Shown one piece after another: positions 1 through 8,553 of a stretch of DNA of 64,000 nt (position 1 is the first letter of the stretch; each line of letters opens with the position of its first letter). The notes beneath the pieces were generated by a model. The model was given only the letters and a program-made list of their open reading frames with translations, ran no database searches and had not been told where the DNA came from. Where the stretch lies: assembly GCF_001667505.1 (NCBI RefSeq), contig NZ_LZHZ01000035.1, positions 170,650 through 234,649 of the forward strand, in the 5' to 3' direction. This stretch comes from Mycobacterium sp. ACS1612 (GTDB lineage: Bacteria; Actinomycetota; Actinomycetes; Mycobacteriales; Mycobacteriaceae). The position numbers and the translations under genes were made by a program.

Positions 1-186
1 TGAATTTCACAGGCAGAACTCCTTCAGACGACTAAAGCCGCTGCTTCGCCGGGCAAGCAGTGTTAATTTACAACAAAAAGGCGGGCCTTGCCTAGATCTA
101 TGTGAGGATTTTTCACAGCGGAAACATATCGGCGCATCGCTCGCCGAAGTGCGACTGACCGGGATGCGGCCGCATACGATCGGCGG

Positions 187-480
187 ATGGGCGAACCCGC
201 GACCACCGATGACGGGCACTACACCGTCATTGGCGGTCGGCGGTGGCGCGCGACCGACCCCGCGATACCCGAGGAGCGTCGGGCAGAACTTGTCAGGATC
301 CTCATGGCCTGGCGCCGAGAAGTGCGCCGCACCAAGGGAACTCCGGAGGAATCGACGGCCAGGGCGGGCGTGAACGCAGTGAAAGCCGCGCTAGGGGAGC
401 GTGGTACGCCGCCGTGGTGGGAGCAGACTGACACCCAACGTCGCGCGCGATGGCAGGCTCGGGTGCCGGTGCCGAGCTAG
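187..480 (+). CDS. small conserved actinobacterial protein of unknown role
   Basis: A 97-residue protein with the pattern VIGGRRWRATDPAIPE near residues 14-29, a helical arginine-rich middle, and ALGERGTPPWW towards the C-terminus. This layout matches a short actinobacterial family that databases often label 'biopolymer transporter Tol'. The label is historical and nothing here shows transport: there is no signal peptide or membrane segment. The ATG at 187 keeps the conserved GGRRWRATDP block close to the N-terminus. It stands alone, convergent with the GMC oxidoreductase downstream. Function is unknown. Confidence 0.7.
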   Translation: MGEPATTDDGHYTVIGGRRWRATDPAIPEERRAELVRILMAWRREVRRTKGTPEESTARAGVNAVKAALGERGTPPWWEQTDTQRRARWQARVPVPS

Positions 481-598
481 CGGCACCACCGACGCGGGGG
501 TTGGACCTTGCGAGCAGCTCGGACTATCACGACGTTCGTTCTCGAGACTTGGCGCTGACCGTCGCACCGCCCGTCGCCGCCACCTCTTCAGCTCGTAC

Positions 599-2293
599 TC
601 ATTCCAGGATCGCCCGCGTCGCGCGCTCGGCGATGAGCATGACCGGCGCGTTGGTGTTCCCAGAAGTGATGGTGGGCATCGCCGAAGCATCGGCCACTCG
701 CAGGCCGGCAACGCGGTAGACGCGGAAGTCGGTGTCGAGCACTGTGGAGGGCGACCGCGGCAAGCCGTGTACGTCAAAGGCACCCATCGCACAGGTGCCC
801 ACCGGGTGGAAGATGGTGGTGCCCAGTTCACGGGCTGCCTGCTGCAGGTCATCGTCGCTGACCAGTTGCGAGCCGGGCAGCATCTCTTCCGGGCAGTAAT
901 GGGCCATCGTCGGGGACGCCATGATCTGCCGGGTCATCCGCAGGCCGCGCACCGCGATGTCACGATCGGCGTCAGTGGAGAGGTAATTACAGAGGATCTT
1001 CGGGCTGGTGAGCGGATCCGCATCGGCGATACGCACGTGGCCACGCGACGTCGGTCGCAGATTGCAAACCGATGGTGTGATGGCTGCGAAGGGGTGTAGC
1101 GGTTCGCCGAACTTCGGCAGCGACAACGGCTGTACGTGCCACTCCAGATCAGGGCTGGCTAGTCCGGGGTCGCTCTTGGCGAATGCTCCCAGTGTGGACG
1201 GCGGCATGGTCATGGGGCCCGATCGCAGCAGCAGGTACTGAATTCCCATGCCCGCACGGGTGATCCAATTCCGGTACAGAGTGTTGACGGTGCGCGCGCC
1301 GCGGACGCGGAAGACCGTTCGAAGCTGTAGATGGTCCTGGAGGTTGTTACCCACGCCTGGAAGATCAACGGCCACCGGCACCTGATGCTGGGCGAGCAGC
1401 CCGGCCGGACCCAAACCCGAGACCTGCATCAGATGAGGTGAGCCGATCGCTCCGGCGCTCAGGATCACCTCCCGGCGGGCTCGGACGTCGACGATTTGGT
1501 CGTCTTTGAGCAGGCGCACGCCGGTGGCGCGGTGCTGCGCCGTGGTCCAGGCGCCGCGGCGCTGATCGTCGCGGACGTGATCGTCCATCAGCAGCTGTAG
1601 CGCCTGCGTTTGTGTGTAGATGGTGAGATTGGGGCGATTGGAGATTGGATGGAGGAACGCGTCGGCCATCGACCAGCGTCGGCCACGGCGTTGATTGACA
1701 TGAAAGTACGCACTGCCGGAGTTGTCACCGCGGTTGAACTCCTCGATCGGGGCGATGCCGAATTCGGCTGCGGCGGCCTGCCAGGCGTCCAGAATCTTCC
1801 AGCGCACCCGCGGCCGCTCCACCCGGATCTCACCATCGGTGCCGTGCCAGTCGTCTGCTCCGCCGAAGTAATTCTCCAACTTCTTGTAGATCGCCAACGT
1901 CTCGCCGGGGCGGTCTGGGCCACCCCAGAGCCATCGCTCGTCACCGGTCGCTTGCGTCCATAGTTCGTAATCGCTTGCCTGCCCGCGCATGTGGATCATG
2001 GCATTGATCGATGAGCATCCGCCGATCACGCGGCCCCGCGCGTAGATGATGCTGCGCCCCGCCAGACCCGGGTCAGGCTCAGTCGTGAAGCACCAGTCGG
2101 TGCGTGGGTTGGCGATGGTGAAGAGATAGCCGACTGGCACCTTGATCCAGAACCAATTGTCCTTGCCGCCGGCCTCGATCAAGAGCACACGGTGGTCAGG
2201 ATTGACGCTGAGCCGGTTGGCGAGCAAACAGCCCGCGCTGCCCGCGCCCACGATGATGAAGTCGAATTCGGCCACAGGGTTCAATTCCGGCAC
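599..2293 (-). CDS. GMC-family FAD-dependent oxidoreductase (choline/alcohol dehydrogenase type)
   Basis: A 564-residue flavoprotein of the glucose-methanol-choline family, the expected length. Residues 11-21 give the FAD-binding GxGxxG (VGAGSAG). The family signature region with GGCSSINAMIHMRG lies near residues 90-105. The C-terminal active-site block has His496 in FHPVGTCAMG and Asn548 in SGNTNAP, the usual His/Asn pair that removes the substrate proton. The enzyme probably oxidises an alcohol in the cytoplasm; the substrate cannot be read from sequence. The start is GTG, placed 3-4 bases after a GGAGGA ribosome site. No partner gene is adjacent, so it is probably monocistronic. Confidence 0.9.
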   Translation of the reverse strand: MPELNPVAEFDFIIVGAGSAGCLLANRLSVNPDHRVLLIEAGGKDNWFWIKVPVGYLFTIANPRTDWCFTTEPDPGLAGRSIIYARGRVIGGCSSINAMIHMRGQASDYELWTQATGDERWLWGGPDRPGETLAIYKKLENYFGGADDWHGTDGEIRVERPRVRWKILDAWQAAAAEFGIAPIEEFNRGDNSGSAYFHVNQRRGRRWSMADAFLHPISNRPNLTIYTQTQALQLLMDDHVRDDQRRGAWTTAQHRATGVRLLKDDQIVDVRARREVILSAGAIGSPHLMQVSGLGPAGLLAQHQVPVAVDLPGVGNNLQDHLQLRTVFRVRGARTVNTLYRNWITRAGMGIQYLLLRSGPMTMPPSTLGAFAKSDPGLASPDLEWHVQPLSLPKFGEPLHPFAAITPSVCNLRPTSRGHVRIADADPLTSPKILCNYLSTDADRDIAVRGLRMTRQIMASPTMAHYCPEEMLPGSQLVSDDDLQQAARELGTTIFHPVGTCAMGAFDVHGLPRSPSTVLDTDFRVYRVAGLRVADASAMPTITSGNTNAPVMLIAERATRAILE

Positions 2294-2706
2294 CGTTCCT
2301 CCATTGCCGTTGGATGAGCGTCACCAGTGTGCGCGACGACGGATCGCCACAACTGTATTCGCGTGTGCTCTCGCATTTCACCGAGCACGTATGGCCGCTC
2401 GATCTGCGCTCATCGATGCCGCACGCCGGAAGGCCAACGAGGCGATTCGCGCTGACGCCATACAGGTGCTCCGCCGTGATCGTCCGGCGATGGAACAAAA
2501 CAGCGGTTGGACGTGTCAGCGGGCAACCGAACACGCCAGCCGCCATCTGCCCCCGTGACCATTGCGAGATTGGGACCGGATCAAAGAGCTCGAGCCGGGT
2601 GTTCGCGGGCCGGAGGCCACCCACGGTATTGGCGCGGTTCGCTCATCTGCGGGTGTCGCCCCACGCCAGCACTGTCTGTACTGCGCGCGGCGATCCGGCA
2701 GCGAAG
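2294..2706. other. intergenic stretch, no gene seen
   Basis: About 410 bases between the GMC oxidoreductase start and the end of the PNPOx-like gene. Reading frames are open here only as GC-rich shadows with no recognisable motif or plausible ribosome site. I see no RNA gene or repeat. Confidence 0.5.
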
Positions 2707-3198
2707 TCACTCTCGGTCGGCTGCGGCCTGATCGGTGGTGTGCGTGCCGCGGAGGTAGGTGGCCGCATACTGCGTGACAAGGCTTTGCTCGTCAGCATTG
2801 CCGTAGGTGTAGGCCGGCGACAGGATCGGCCGTACAATTTCAACGTTCACCAAGACCGCCTGTTTGGCGGGGTAACCCGGTCCGTTGAGCTCAAGCAGCC
2901 ATTCGTGTAACCAGGTGTGCACGGCGCTGCCGGGCTGGTGCAGTTCCGCACTGCCGCTGAAGCGGTAGCCGCGTCTGCGCAAGAAGTCCACAACAGCGAT
3001 CTCGATGCGTGGGTTCAGCGACAGGTTCGCGACGGTGCCCGGCGAGGCGATGTCCATGAATGCGATGTGGTTGTCGTCGTATACGCGCAGAGATGCCTTG
3101 GGGGAGAGGTTCGGCGACCCGTCGGGGTTGACGGTGGCGACGAACCCGAGTTTGGCGCTGTCGACGATGCCGCGCATGTCGTTGTCGATGAGGATCAT
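2707..3198 (-). CDS. pyridoxamine 5'-phosphate oxidase-like FMN/F420 split-barrel protein
   Basis: A 163-residue protein with the split-beta-barrel pattern of PNPOx-like proteins: GFVATVNPDGSPNLSPK near residues 16-32, then a conserved IAFMDIASPGT and NPRIEIAVVDF. These families bind FMN or F420 and reduce or oxidise small substrates, but the sequence does not fix the substrate. I start at ATG 3198 because AGAAAG lies just upstream and the conserved domain begins at once; the frame is open for 31 more codons upstream without family features. The promoter region towards the NAT gene carries an 18-bp perfect palindrome. Confidence 0.8.
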   Translation of the reverse strand: MILIDNDMRGIVDSAKLGFVATVNPDGSPNLSPKASLRVYDDNHIAFMDIASPGTVANLSLNPRIEIAVVDFLRRRGYRFSGSAELHQPGSAVHTWLHEWLLELNGPGYPAKQAVLVNVEIVRPILSPAYTYGNADEQSLVTQYAATYLRGTHTTDQAAADRE

Positions 3199-3365
3199 TG
3201 CACTACTTTCTGTTGTGGGGCGGCGCGAACAACCAGACCTTGAGTCGTCCGGCCCTGAAGGAGGATGGATTTGAGAACCTCTGTCTATCAACGTTATTCG
3301 AGTAGTAGCTCAAAGAATTTGGCACTCCGTGGCGTCATCCCGCGAGACAGTGACACGTTAACTTC

Positions 3366-3383
3366 AAGGACTATATAGTCCTT
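3366..3383. promoter_or_regulatory. perfect 18-bp palindrome, candidate operator
   Basis: AAGGACTATATAGTCCTT is perfectly self-complementary. Its 14-bp core GGACTATATAGTCC recurs once more in the window, directly upstream of the LysE-type exporter (5662-5675). It lies between the PNPOx-like gene, read leftward, and the NAT gene, read rightward. Inference: a dimeric repressor site shared by these genes. No regulator is assigned. Confidence 0.55.
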
Positions 3384-3716
3384 TACGTTCCCATGTCGGA
3401 TAGCCTGGTGGCCGCGCCCGATAACCCGCAGTTGAGTCGAGTGATCGAGAGCGATCTCAGCGATCGACTATGGAATAAAAACGCGCTCTTTCAACATAAT
3501 TGGTTATATGCACGATCGAGCATCCCTTCGGAAACGGAAGGAATACACGGTGTCTGCCGAAGACCTGCAACATGCTCCGGGGTCGGTCCGGACGGTGACA
3601 TATCAGACGTCTGCTGTGTCTGGGAGAACCCCGAGATACTCACCCGTGGAGAAGTCGTCCCCTGCACCGAAGGTCACCATTCATCATGTCCCTGCGAGCT
3701 CGAGGATAGGCGCCTA

Positions 3717-4556
3717 ATGTCCGCCGCTCCCAGCCGAGTGGCCGCGGATTACCTCAGTCGGGTGAACTACGCGGGGCCGACCGATGCGACGCTAACGACT
3801 CTGCGCGGCCTTGTTTCCGCCCATACTCGCTGCATCGCATTCGAGAACTTGGACTCCCTGCTCGGCCGACCTGTTGCTGACCTCGGCCCAGAGGCGTTGG
3901 TTGACAAGTTAGTGCGCCGACGCCGGGGAGGCTTTTGCTACGAACAGAACGGCTTGATGGCGTATGTGCTTGACGAACTCGGTTTCAGTGTGAAACACCT
4001 TAGCGCTCGGGTGATGTTGAATGGGACGGTTGGTCCGCTAGCCGCGGAAAATCACGACGCCCTTCTCGTAACGGTACCGAGCGTTGAAGGGCGATTTCTC
4101 GTAGATGTCGGCTTCGGTGGACCAACACCGACTGCGCCGTTACGAATTACCGCTGGCATCGTGCAACAAACCCCTCATGGGGCGTACAAACTGCTCGATC
4201 ACCGTGGGGGATACCTGTTGCAGGTCCAGGTAGGAGAAGAGTGGAAACCGCTTTACACATTCACCACTCATCCGAGGCCGCGTATTGATATGGAAGTCGG
4301 GAGTTGGTACATGTCAACACATCCTACGTCGTTGTTCGTTACCGCTCTGACCGCATCGATCGTCACGGACGACGAACGCTATAACTTGCGCGGCCGAAAT
4401 TTGACCGTTCATAGAAGCGATGCGACCCAACGGTTGAGACTCGAGGGCGTGGCAGAGGTTCTCGACTTGCTGAGTAGCCGGTTCGGCGTCAGCCTAGACG
4501 ATTTCGGCGACCGGTCCTTGCTCCAGGCCCGGGTTAGCGAGGTGCTCGACGCGTGA
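3717..4556 (+). CDS. nat: arylamine N-acetyltransferase
   Basis: A 279-residue acetyl-CoA:arylamine N-acetyltransferase, the usual bacterial length. The catalytic triad is visible: Cys74 in RGGFCYEQN, His113 in ENHDALLV, and Asp130 in FLVDVGFGG. The family acetylates arylamines and hydrazines, including isoniazid in mycobacteria, and has been linked to mycobacterial lipid metabolism. The frame is open for 108 codons upstream of the chosen ATG, but that part has no NAT similarity. ATG 3717 follows GAGGATAGG and starts the typical N-terminal helix. The next gene is convergent, so the gene is probably transcribed alone. Confidence 0.92.
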   Translation: MSAAPSRVAADYLSRVNYAGPTDATLTTLRGLVSAHTRCIAFENLDSLLGRPVADLGPEALVDKLVRRRRGGFCYEQNGLMAYVLDELGFSVKHLSARVMLNGTVGPLAAENHDALLVTVPSVEGRFLVDVGFGGPTPTAPLRITAGIVQQTPHGAYKLLDHRGGYLLQVQVGEEWKPLYTFTTHPRPRIDMEVGSWYMSTHPTSLFVTALTASIVTDDERYNLRGRNLTVHRSDATQRLRLEGVAEVLDLLSSRFGVSLDDFGDRSLLQARVSEVLDA

Positions 4557-4989
4557 TTCGCCGACACCGCGTCGTCTTCACCGACGCAATCCGGCGCTCG
4601 TAACACTTGGCGCAGCTCGGCGGACCCGCTCCCACAAAGGACGTTGCAGACCGTCCTGTGTCCTTGTCGGCGTCACCGCAAATGCTCTCGAGGGTTGGGG
4701 CCGCCAGCGGTGCGCACGCGCCGGGCTGCGGGCGCGCCCCCACCGCGTAACTCTGTCGTGGCTTGCAGTGCGAACCCCTAGTCCCCGTGATCGCGCATTG
4801 GCGTGAATCACCAACGGGGCGATAGAATCTCGGCGAGGTATTCACGTGCGATCCGCTCGAGCAAAGCCGCCAACTCCGGTTCAGCCGCAAACATCTCACG
4901 GTTGGGATGGTGGTATGCGGCCCACCCTGCCGAGGACCGCAGCTGGAGTCGAGTGCTGCACGGCGAAGCAGAGGCAGCCCAAGCCGGGT
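4557..4989. other. intergenic stretch between convergent genes
   Basis: About 430 bases between the NAT stop and the stop of the LysE-type gene. I see no convincing gene, RNA or repeat. Confidence 0.5.
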
Positions 4990-5637
4990 CTATACCCGAG
5001 CGCTCGCCGGCACTTCACGCGCCAGCAGCACCGCAACCATGCCCAGTAGGGTGCCGGTGACCCGCCGCTGCCAGACCGCCCACGTCGGCCGACGCATGAT
5101 GAAACCCGCGATCGCACCGGCTGCCACAACAATCAACGCGTTCACCGCCATGCTCACCGTGATCTGTATCCCACCGAGTACGAACCGCTGGATGGCAGTG
5201 TGACCACGATGCGGGTCGATGAACTGCGGGATCAGCGCCAGATACATGATCGCCGCTTTTGGATTCAACAAGTTGGTGAGCAAACCCATCCGGAACAACC
5301 GCACAGACGAGTCCCGCTTCAACTCGTGAGTCTCGAACAAACCACGACCGCCAGGTTTCAATGCCTGCCACGCCAGATACGCCAAATACGCCGCACCCGC
5401 GGCCTTGAACCCGATGAACAACCAGGGGACCGCAATGAACACGACCGTCAATCCAAGGTTGGCCATCGTCATGTAGACCACGAATCCGATCCCGGTACCA
5501 ACCAGTGAGATCAGGCCGGCAATCCGGCCCTGGCTGATGCTGCGCGACACAAGATACATCATGTTGGGTCCGGGAGTGACCACCATCGCCAGCGCGGTCA
5601 CTGTCATACCCGCTGCCGCGGCCGTCGAAATCAGCAC
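4990..5637 (-). CDS. LysE/RhtB-family amino-acid or metabolite exporter
   Basis: A 215-residue inner-membrane protein with about six hydrophobic segments and the family motif near the N-terminus, MVVTPGPNMMYL, followed by GLLTNLLNPKAAIMYLALIP in the middle. LysE/RhtB proteins export amino acids or related metabolites using the proton gradient. The start is GTG at 5637 after GGAAG. A perfect 16-bp palindrome sits 24-39 bases upstream of the start, where it would overlap the promoter. The LysR gene lies upstream in the same direction and is a likely controller, though the palindrome does not look like a LysR T-N11-A box. The substrate is unknown. Confidence 0.85.
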   Translation of the reverse strand: MLISTAAAAGMTVTALAMVVTPGPNMMYLVSRSISQGRIAGLISLVGTGIGFVVYMTMANLGLTVVFIAVPWLFIGFKAAGAAYLAYLAWQALKPGGRGLFETHELKRDSSVRLFRMGLLTNLLNPKAAIMYLALIPQFIDPHRGHTAIQRFVLGGIQITVSMAVNALIVVAAGAIAGFIMRRPTWAVWQRRVTGTLLGMVAVLLAREVPASARV

Positions 5638-5660
5638 ACTTCCGAGGATACCACAGGAAG

Positions 5661-5676
5661 TGGACTATATAGTCCA
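5661..5676. promoter_or_regulatory. perfect 16-bp palindrome upstream of the exporter
   Basis: TGGACTATATAGTCCA is perfectly self-complementary and shares the 14-bp core GGACTATATAGTCC with the site at 3366-3383. It ends 24 bases before the exporter's GTG start, a position suited to a repressor operator. Confidence 0.6.
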
Positions 5677-5784
5677 TACTGACCGCGGATCGTTTCACCG
5701 ACCTGTGCGGCTCATGCCCCCATCCTTAGCTGCAGATGCGGCTTCGATGCGCGCCAGCGCTGCCGGTAGCACCCGGGTGGCCAC

Positions 5785-6702
5785 TCAGGCGACTGACGCC
5801 AAATGTGCGCTGAATTTAGCTGCGGGAACCGATAACTGAGATTCGTCGCGGCAGCAAAGCAGAAGATTGCGGTGCGCCCATGCGTTTGTCAGGTCGACGG
5901 TGCGCACGTTCTGATGCGAACACCGGGCGGCGGCTAAGGCCGGGATGACCGCTATTCCGACACCCGCTGCGACCGCGGCGCAGATCGCCTCGGTGGTGGG
6001 TAGATACGCTCGGTAGCGGGGACGAAGCCCGAGGGGCTGGGTCTGTCCACTCAGGTGTTCCTGCAACGGATTTCCCTGGGTGAATCCCAGGAACTGGTAA
6101 TCCAGACAGGCACTGAACGCGACTTGGCCACGGTCGGCAAGTGGATGGTCGGCGGGCACGATGACGACCAGGTGGTCTGGGCGCAGCGTCGTGCACTCCA
6201 GCTGAGCCGAGTCCACGGTGTCGGAGATGATTCCGAGCTCGGCGGCCCCGTCAGTGACGGCCGTAACGATCTCGTGGCTCGGGCGCTCCTGCAACTCGAC
6301 GTCGATGTCGGTGTGGGTGGCCAAAAAGTCGGCCAACCCGGTCGGCACCAGTGTCTGGATAGCCGATGTGTTCGCCAGAACCACCAACGTGGATTGCAGG
6401 CCGTCGGAGCAGCGGGCCAGCTCGGTGCGCATGCGCGCCAGCTGACCGACGATCGCTCGGGCGTGGGCGACCAACAACCAACCGGTCGGCGACGGCACCA
6501 CGCCGCGCCGATGGCGGTCCAGCAACTTGGCCCCGAGAGCCTTCTCCATGGCCGAGATCCTTGCGCTGGCCGATGCCAACGACAGATGCGCGCTCTCGGC
6601 GCCTTGCGTGATGCTGCCGCGGTCGACTACCTGCAAGAACAACTCCAAGTCGGTGAGGTCGTAGGCCGTGACGCCACGGTACTCAAACCGATACGAGAAC
6701 AA
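5785..6702 (-). CDS. LysR-family transcriptional regulator
   Basis: A 305-residue LysR regulator: an N-terminal winged helix with LELFLQVVDRGSITQGAE and ISAMEKALGAKLLDR (about residues 18-65), then the effector-binding domain with LGIISDTVD, LVVIVPADHPLADRG and AAVAAGVGIAVIPALAA. The ATG at 6702 is possible. A GTG ten codons in (6672) would place the helix nearer the N-terminus, as is more usual. It is divergent from the PAS gene and upstream of the LysE-type exporter, the two most likely targets. The intergenic region carries a segment repeated upstream of the DUF417 gene. Confidence 0.88.
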   Translation of the reverse strand: MFSYRFEYRGVTAYDLTDLELFLQVVDRGSITQGAESAHLSLASASARISAMEKALGAKLLDRHRRGVVPSPTGWLLVAHARAIVGQLARMRTELARCSDGLQSTLVVLANTSAIQTLVPTGLADFLATHTDIDVELQERPSHEIVTAVTDGAAELGIISDTVDSAQLECTTLRPDHLVVIVPADHPLADRGQVAFSACLDYQFLGFTQGNPLQEHLSGQTQPLGLRPRYRAYLPTTEAICAAVAAGVGIAVIPALAAARCSHQNVRTVDLTNAWAHRNLLLCCRDESQLSVPAAKFSAHLASVA

Positions 6703-6758
6703 TCAGCCTTCGCCTCAACCGAACGCTGACTCGCAATATCACGCATTGTGCGCACGGC
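6702..6758. promoter_or_regulatory. promoter-region segment, copy A of a duplicated element
   Basis: This 57-base stretch between the LysR gene and the PAS gene resembles 7878-7933 upstream of the DUF417 gene. Both begin ATCAGCCTTCG and end with the identical 15-mer CATTGTGCGCACGGC, and CTGACTC and ATCAC are conserved between. GTGCGCAC is a perfect palindrome. Inference: a common regulator site, possibly for the adjacent LysR protein. Confidence 0.5.
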
Positions 6759-6828
6759 GGCGCACAGCCACGCTTGGGTTGGGCCGGATACCGGCCGCCG
6801 TGCACGACAGCTACCGGGAAGGTACTGA

Positions 6829-7311
6829 ATGACATCGCACGCTGAAATGACCGAGGTCTCTGATCACAGGATCGTCGCAGGCTTTGCGCTGAGCGAGTGG
6901 GCGGATCGGCTCCTCGAACAGGCCGGCCTCGGAGTCACCATCGTCGACCGGCACGGCACGGTGATGTACTACAACAAGTGGGCATCCGAGCATTTGGACC
7001 GCGACCCCAGCTACCTCGGTCACTCGGTGCACGAACGGCATCGCCGCAAGGTCACTAATCCGCGGTTCGACGCCATGCTCAAACTGTTCGTTGACGGCCG
7101 CATCAAGCCGGTGTGTTACGTCGCACGGCCGTACGGCAAGACCACCATTCTGGTGATCGTTTCGCCGATCCGGATTACCGGCGAGCTCATCGGCCTATCA
7201 CAGCTCGTGTTGCTCAAAGATGAAGTGCAGGAACTGTTCGCACGTTTCGACGCCACGGGCCGCGAGTCGCTCGAGCGGGAGATGCTGCCCGACGGCTACC
7301 CCGGCATGTGA
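6829..7311 (+). CDS. single PAS-domain protein
   Basis: A 160-residue cytoplasmic protein that is essentially one PAS domain. GVTIVDRHGTVMYYNKWASEHL (residues 34-55) is the typical PAS core strand and helix. YLGHSVHERHRRK recalls the haem- or ligand-binding PAS module of DUF438-type proteins. No output domain (kinase, GGDEF, HTH) is present, so it may act as a sensor through protein contact. The ATG follows GGGAAGG at a good distance. It is divergent from the LysR gene and shares a promoter-like element with the DUF417 gene. Confidence 0.75.
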   Translation: MTSHAEMTEVSDHRIVAGFALSEWADRLLEQAGLGVTIVDRHGTVMYYNKWASEHLDRDPSYLGHSVHERHRRKVTNPRFDAMLKLFVDGRIKPVCYVARPYGKTTILVIVSPIRITGELIGLSQLVLLKDEVQELFARFDATGRESLEREMLPDGYPGM

Positions 7312-7484
7312 AGCGAAATGACCAAGATGTCGCAAGGGCCCTGGACACGCTTCGGCCCCTCTAGATTTGACGAGGCGGACGTCAAGACCGCCGCGGCGAT
7401 GAAGACGGAAGAGCTGAGTCGGGGAGGCTTCTATGCGGGGTGACGACCGCGGTAGATGCGCTCGCCGAATGAAAGGTGTTGATA

Positions 7485-7739
7485 ATGCGACGGTTAACGA
7501 CGGCGGCTGGTGCTGCGTGTGCTTTGGCGGTCACGGTACGGGGTTCCTCGGCGGTGGCCACTGCGGCTACCGCAGGCTATAACGTCCAGATCAATGGAGC
7601 CGAGGTCTTTCCACTGTCGGACTGCACAGTCATTCAGGTCGAGGGATTGAACAATTCCAACATCGATGCCAATGGAAACCGGATCGACCCAACGAAGTTC
7701 GACACCATATACGTCGACATATCGTGCCGAGGAGGATAG
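7485..7739 (+). CDS. small secreted protein of mycobacterial type
   Basis: An 84-residue protein with a Sec signal peptide: MRRLTTAAGAACAL followed by a hydrophobic run and an alanine-rich cleavage region near residues 22-28. The mature part has YNVQINGAEVFPLSDCTVIQ and a second Cys near the C-terminus (VDISCRGG), suggesting one disulfide. I chose ATG 7485 over the GTG at 7476 because GAAAGG lies the right distance before it. A protein with the same plan (signal, then SACTVIGIDD and a C-terminal Cys) is encoded at 53377-53694. Role unknown. Confidence 0.65.
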   Translation: MRRLTTAAGAACALAVTVRGSSAVATAATAGYNVQINGAEVFPLSDCTVIQVEGLNNSNIDANGNRIDPTKFDTIYVDISCRGG

Positions 7740-7757
7740 TTCCGTTTTGCAGGAGAA

Positions 7758-7800
7758 GCGACGTGACACGTCGCAATCTCCGCCGCGTGCAGTGCGGCGG
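7758..7800 (+). terminator. two GC-rich hairpins after the secreted-protein gene
   Basis: The first hairpin is perfect: GCGACGTG, one base, CACGTCGC (7758-7774). The second pairs CCGCCGC with GCGGCGG around a 7-base loop (7780-7800). They start 19 bases after the stop codon. There is no clear T-tract, so this is a possible factor-independent terminator of the GC-rich type or a processing site. Confidence 0.45.
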
Positions 7801-7877
7801 CATGCCACGAAAAAGGCTGTTCTGCAGGGAAATACGCATGGATTCACGCCGCGGACATCAGACCGATACACACGAAC

Positions 7878-7933
7878 ATCAGCCTTCGATTTGACAAAGA
7901 CTGACTCACGAAATCACTCATTGTGCGCACGGC
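7878..7933. promoter_or_regulatory. promoter-region segment, copy B of a duplicated element
   Basis: Partner of 6702-6758. It shares the ATCAGCCTTCG start and the CATTGTGCGCACGGC end, lying about 110 bases upstream of the DUF417 gene. Confidence 0.5.
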
Positions 7934-8039
7934 TGCCGGGGTTCACGCTAGAGGTAATGCCGGATGGCAGTGGGCGGATCGGCCTGAGATGGCCGGGGCA
8001 CGCGCCTCGACGTGGCTTAGTCCCCAAGACGCATTTGAA

Positions 8040-8411
8040 GTGAAGAATGGAAAATCCTTGAACAACAGCGTGAGAGGCATTGTGCAGTCTGCGGACCACA
8101 TCGCAGCTGTCGCTACCGCGATCGTGCGTTACGGCCTGGTCGTTGTCATCACCTGGATCGGATTGATGAAATTCACCGCCTCGGAGGCCATGCAGATAAG
8201 CGAGTTCACCTCCCATAGCCTCTTCATGAGCTGGCTCAACAGCTTCCTGTCAATTCGCGCTCAGTCCGACGTCATCGGGGTGATCGAGATAATCGCGGCC
8301 GTGCTGATCGCCGTGAGCGCGGTGTGGCCGCCCCTCGGTGCGGTTGGCGGCGCGCTGGGCGCGCTGTTGTTCGTGATTACACCTCGAACTCAGCGGTGTC
8401 TGCACGCGTAA
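8040..8411 (+). CDS. truncated DUF417 (YkgB/RclC-like) membrane protein
   Basis: A protein of about 123 residues with the N-terminal two thirds of the DUF417 family: VRYGLVVVITWIGLMKFTASEA, then a second hydrophobic helix and LGAVGGALGALLFVIT. RclC-type members are inner-membrane proteins linked to reactive chlorine or oxidant stress. Family members are normally about 180-200 residues. Here the reading frame leaves the family after LLFVIT and ends TPRTQRCLHA, so the last helices are missing and no other frame restores them. Starts at GTG 8040 or TTG 8058 are both possible; neither has a strong ribosome site. DoxX follows in the same direction and may be linked in function. Confidence 0.6.
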   Translation: MKNGKSLNNSVRGIVQSADHIAAVATAIVRYGLVVVITWIGLMKFTASEAMQISEFTSHSLFMSWLNSFLSIRAQSDVIGVIEIIAAVLIAVSAVWPPLGAVGGALGALLFVITPRTQRCLHA

Positions 8412-8415
8412 ATCA

Positions 8416-8436
8416 GAGTAAGCGGATCGCTTACTC
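8416..8436. promoter_or_regulatory. inverted repeat between DUF417 and DoxX genes
   Basis: Nine-base arms GAGTAAGCG and CGCTTACTC are exactly complementary around a 3-base spacer (GAT). It lies 4 bases after the DUF417 stop and 117 bases before DoxX. The symmetry and odd spacer suit a TetR-type operator; it could instead be a short hairpin. Confidence 0.5.
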
Positions 8437-8553
8437 GTGAAACCTATTACACGCCGAGCCTGAGAAATGAGTCCAGGACGCAGGAAGCTTTCGGACCTCT
8501 AGGCGTACCGTCCAACCTGGGCCGCGCTGCCAAAACAACGAAGAGGAAAGACC

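Noticed and set aside
401..1099. 232-residue rightward frame over the GMC gene
   Set aside because: Antisense shadow of a clear GMC oxidoreductase; low-complexity basic composition and no ribosome site.
3393..3716. N-terminal extension of the NAT protein
   Set aside because: The extra 108 codons lack NAT similarity, while ATG 3717 has a ribosome site and gives the usual family length.
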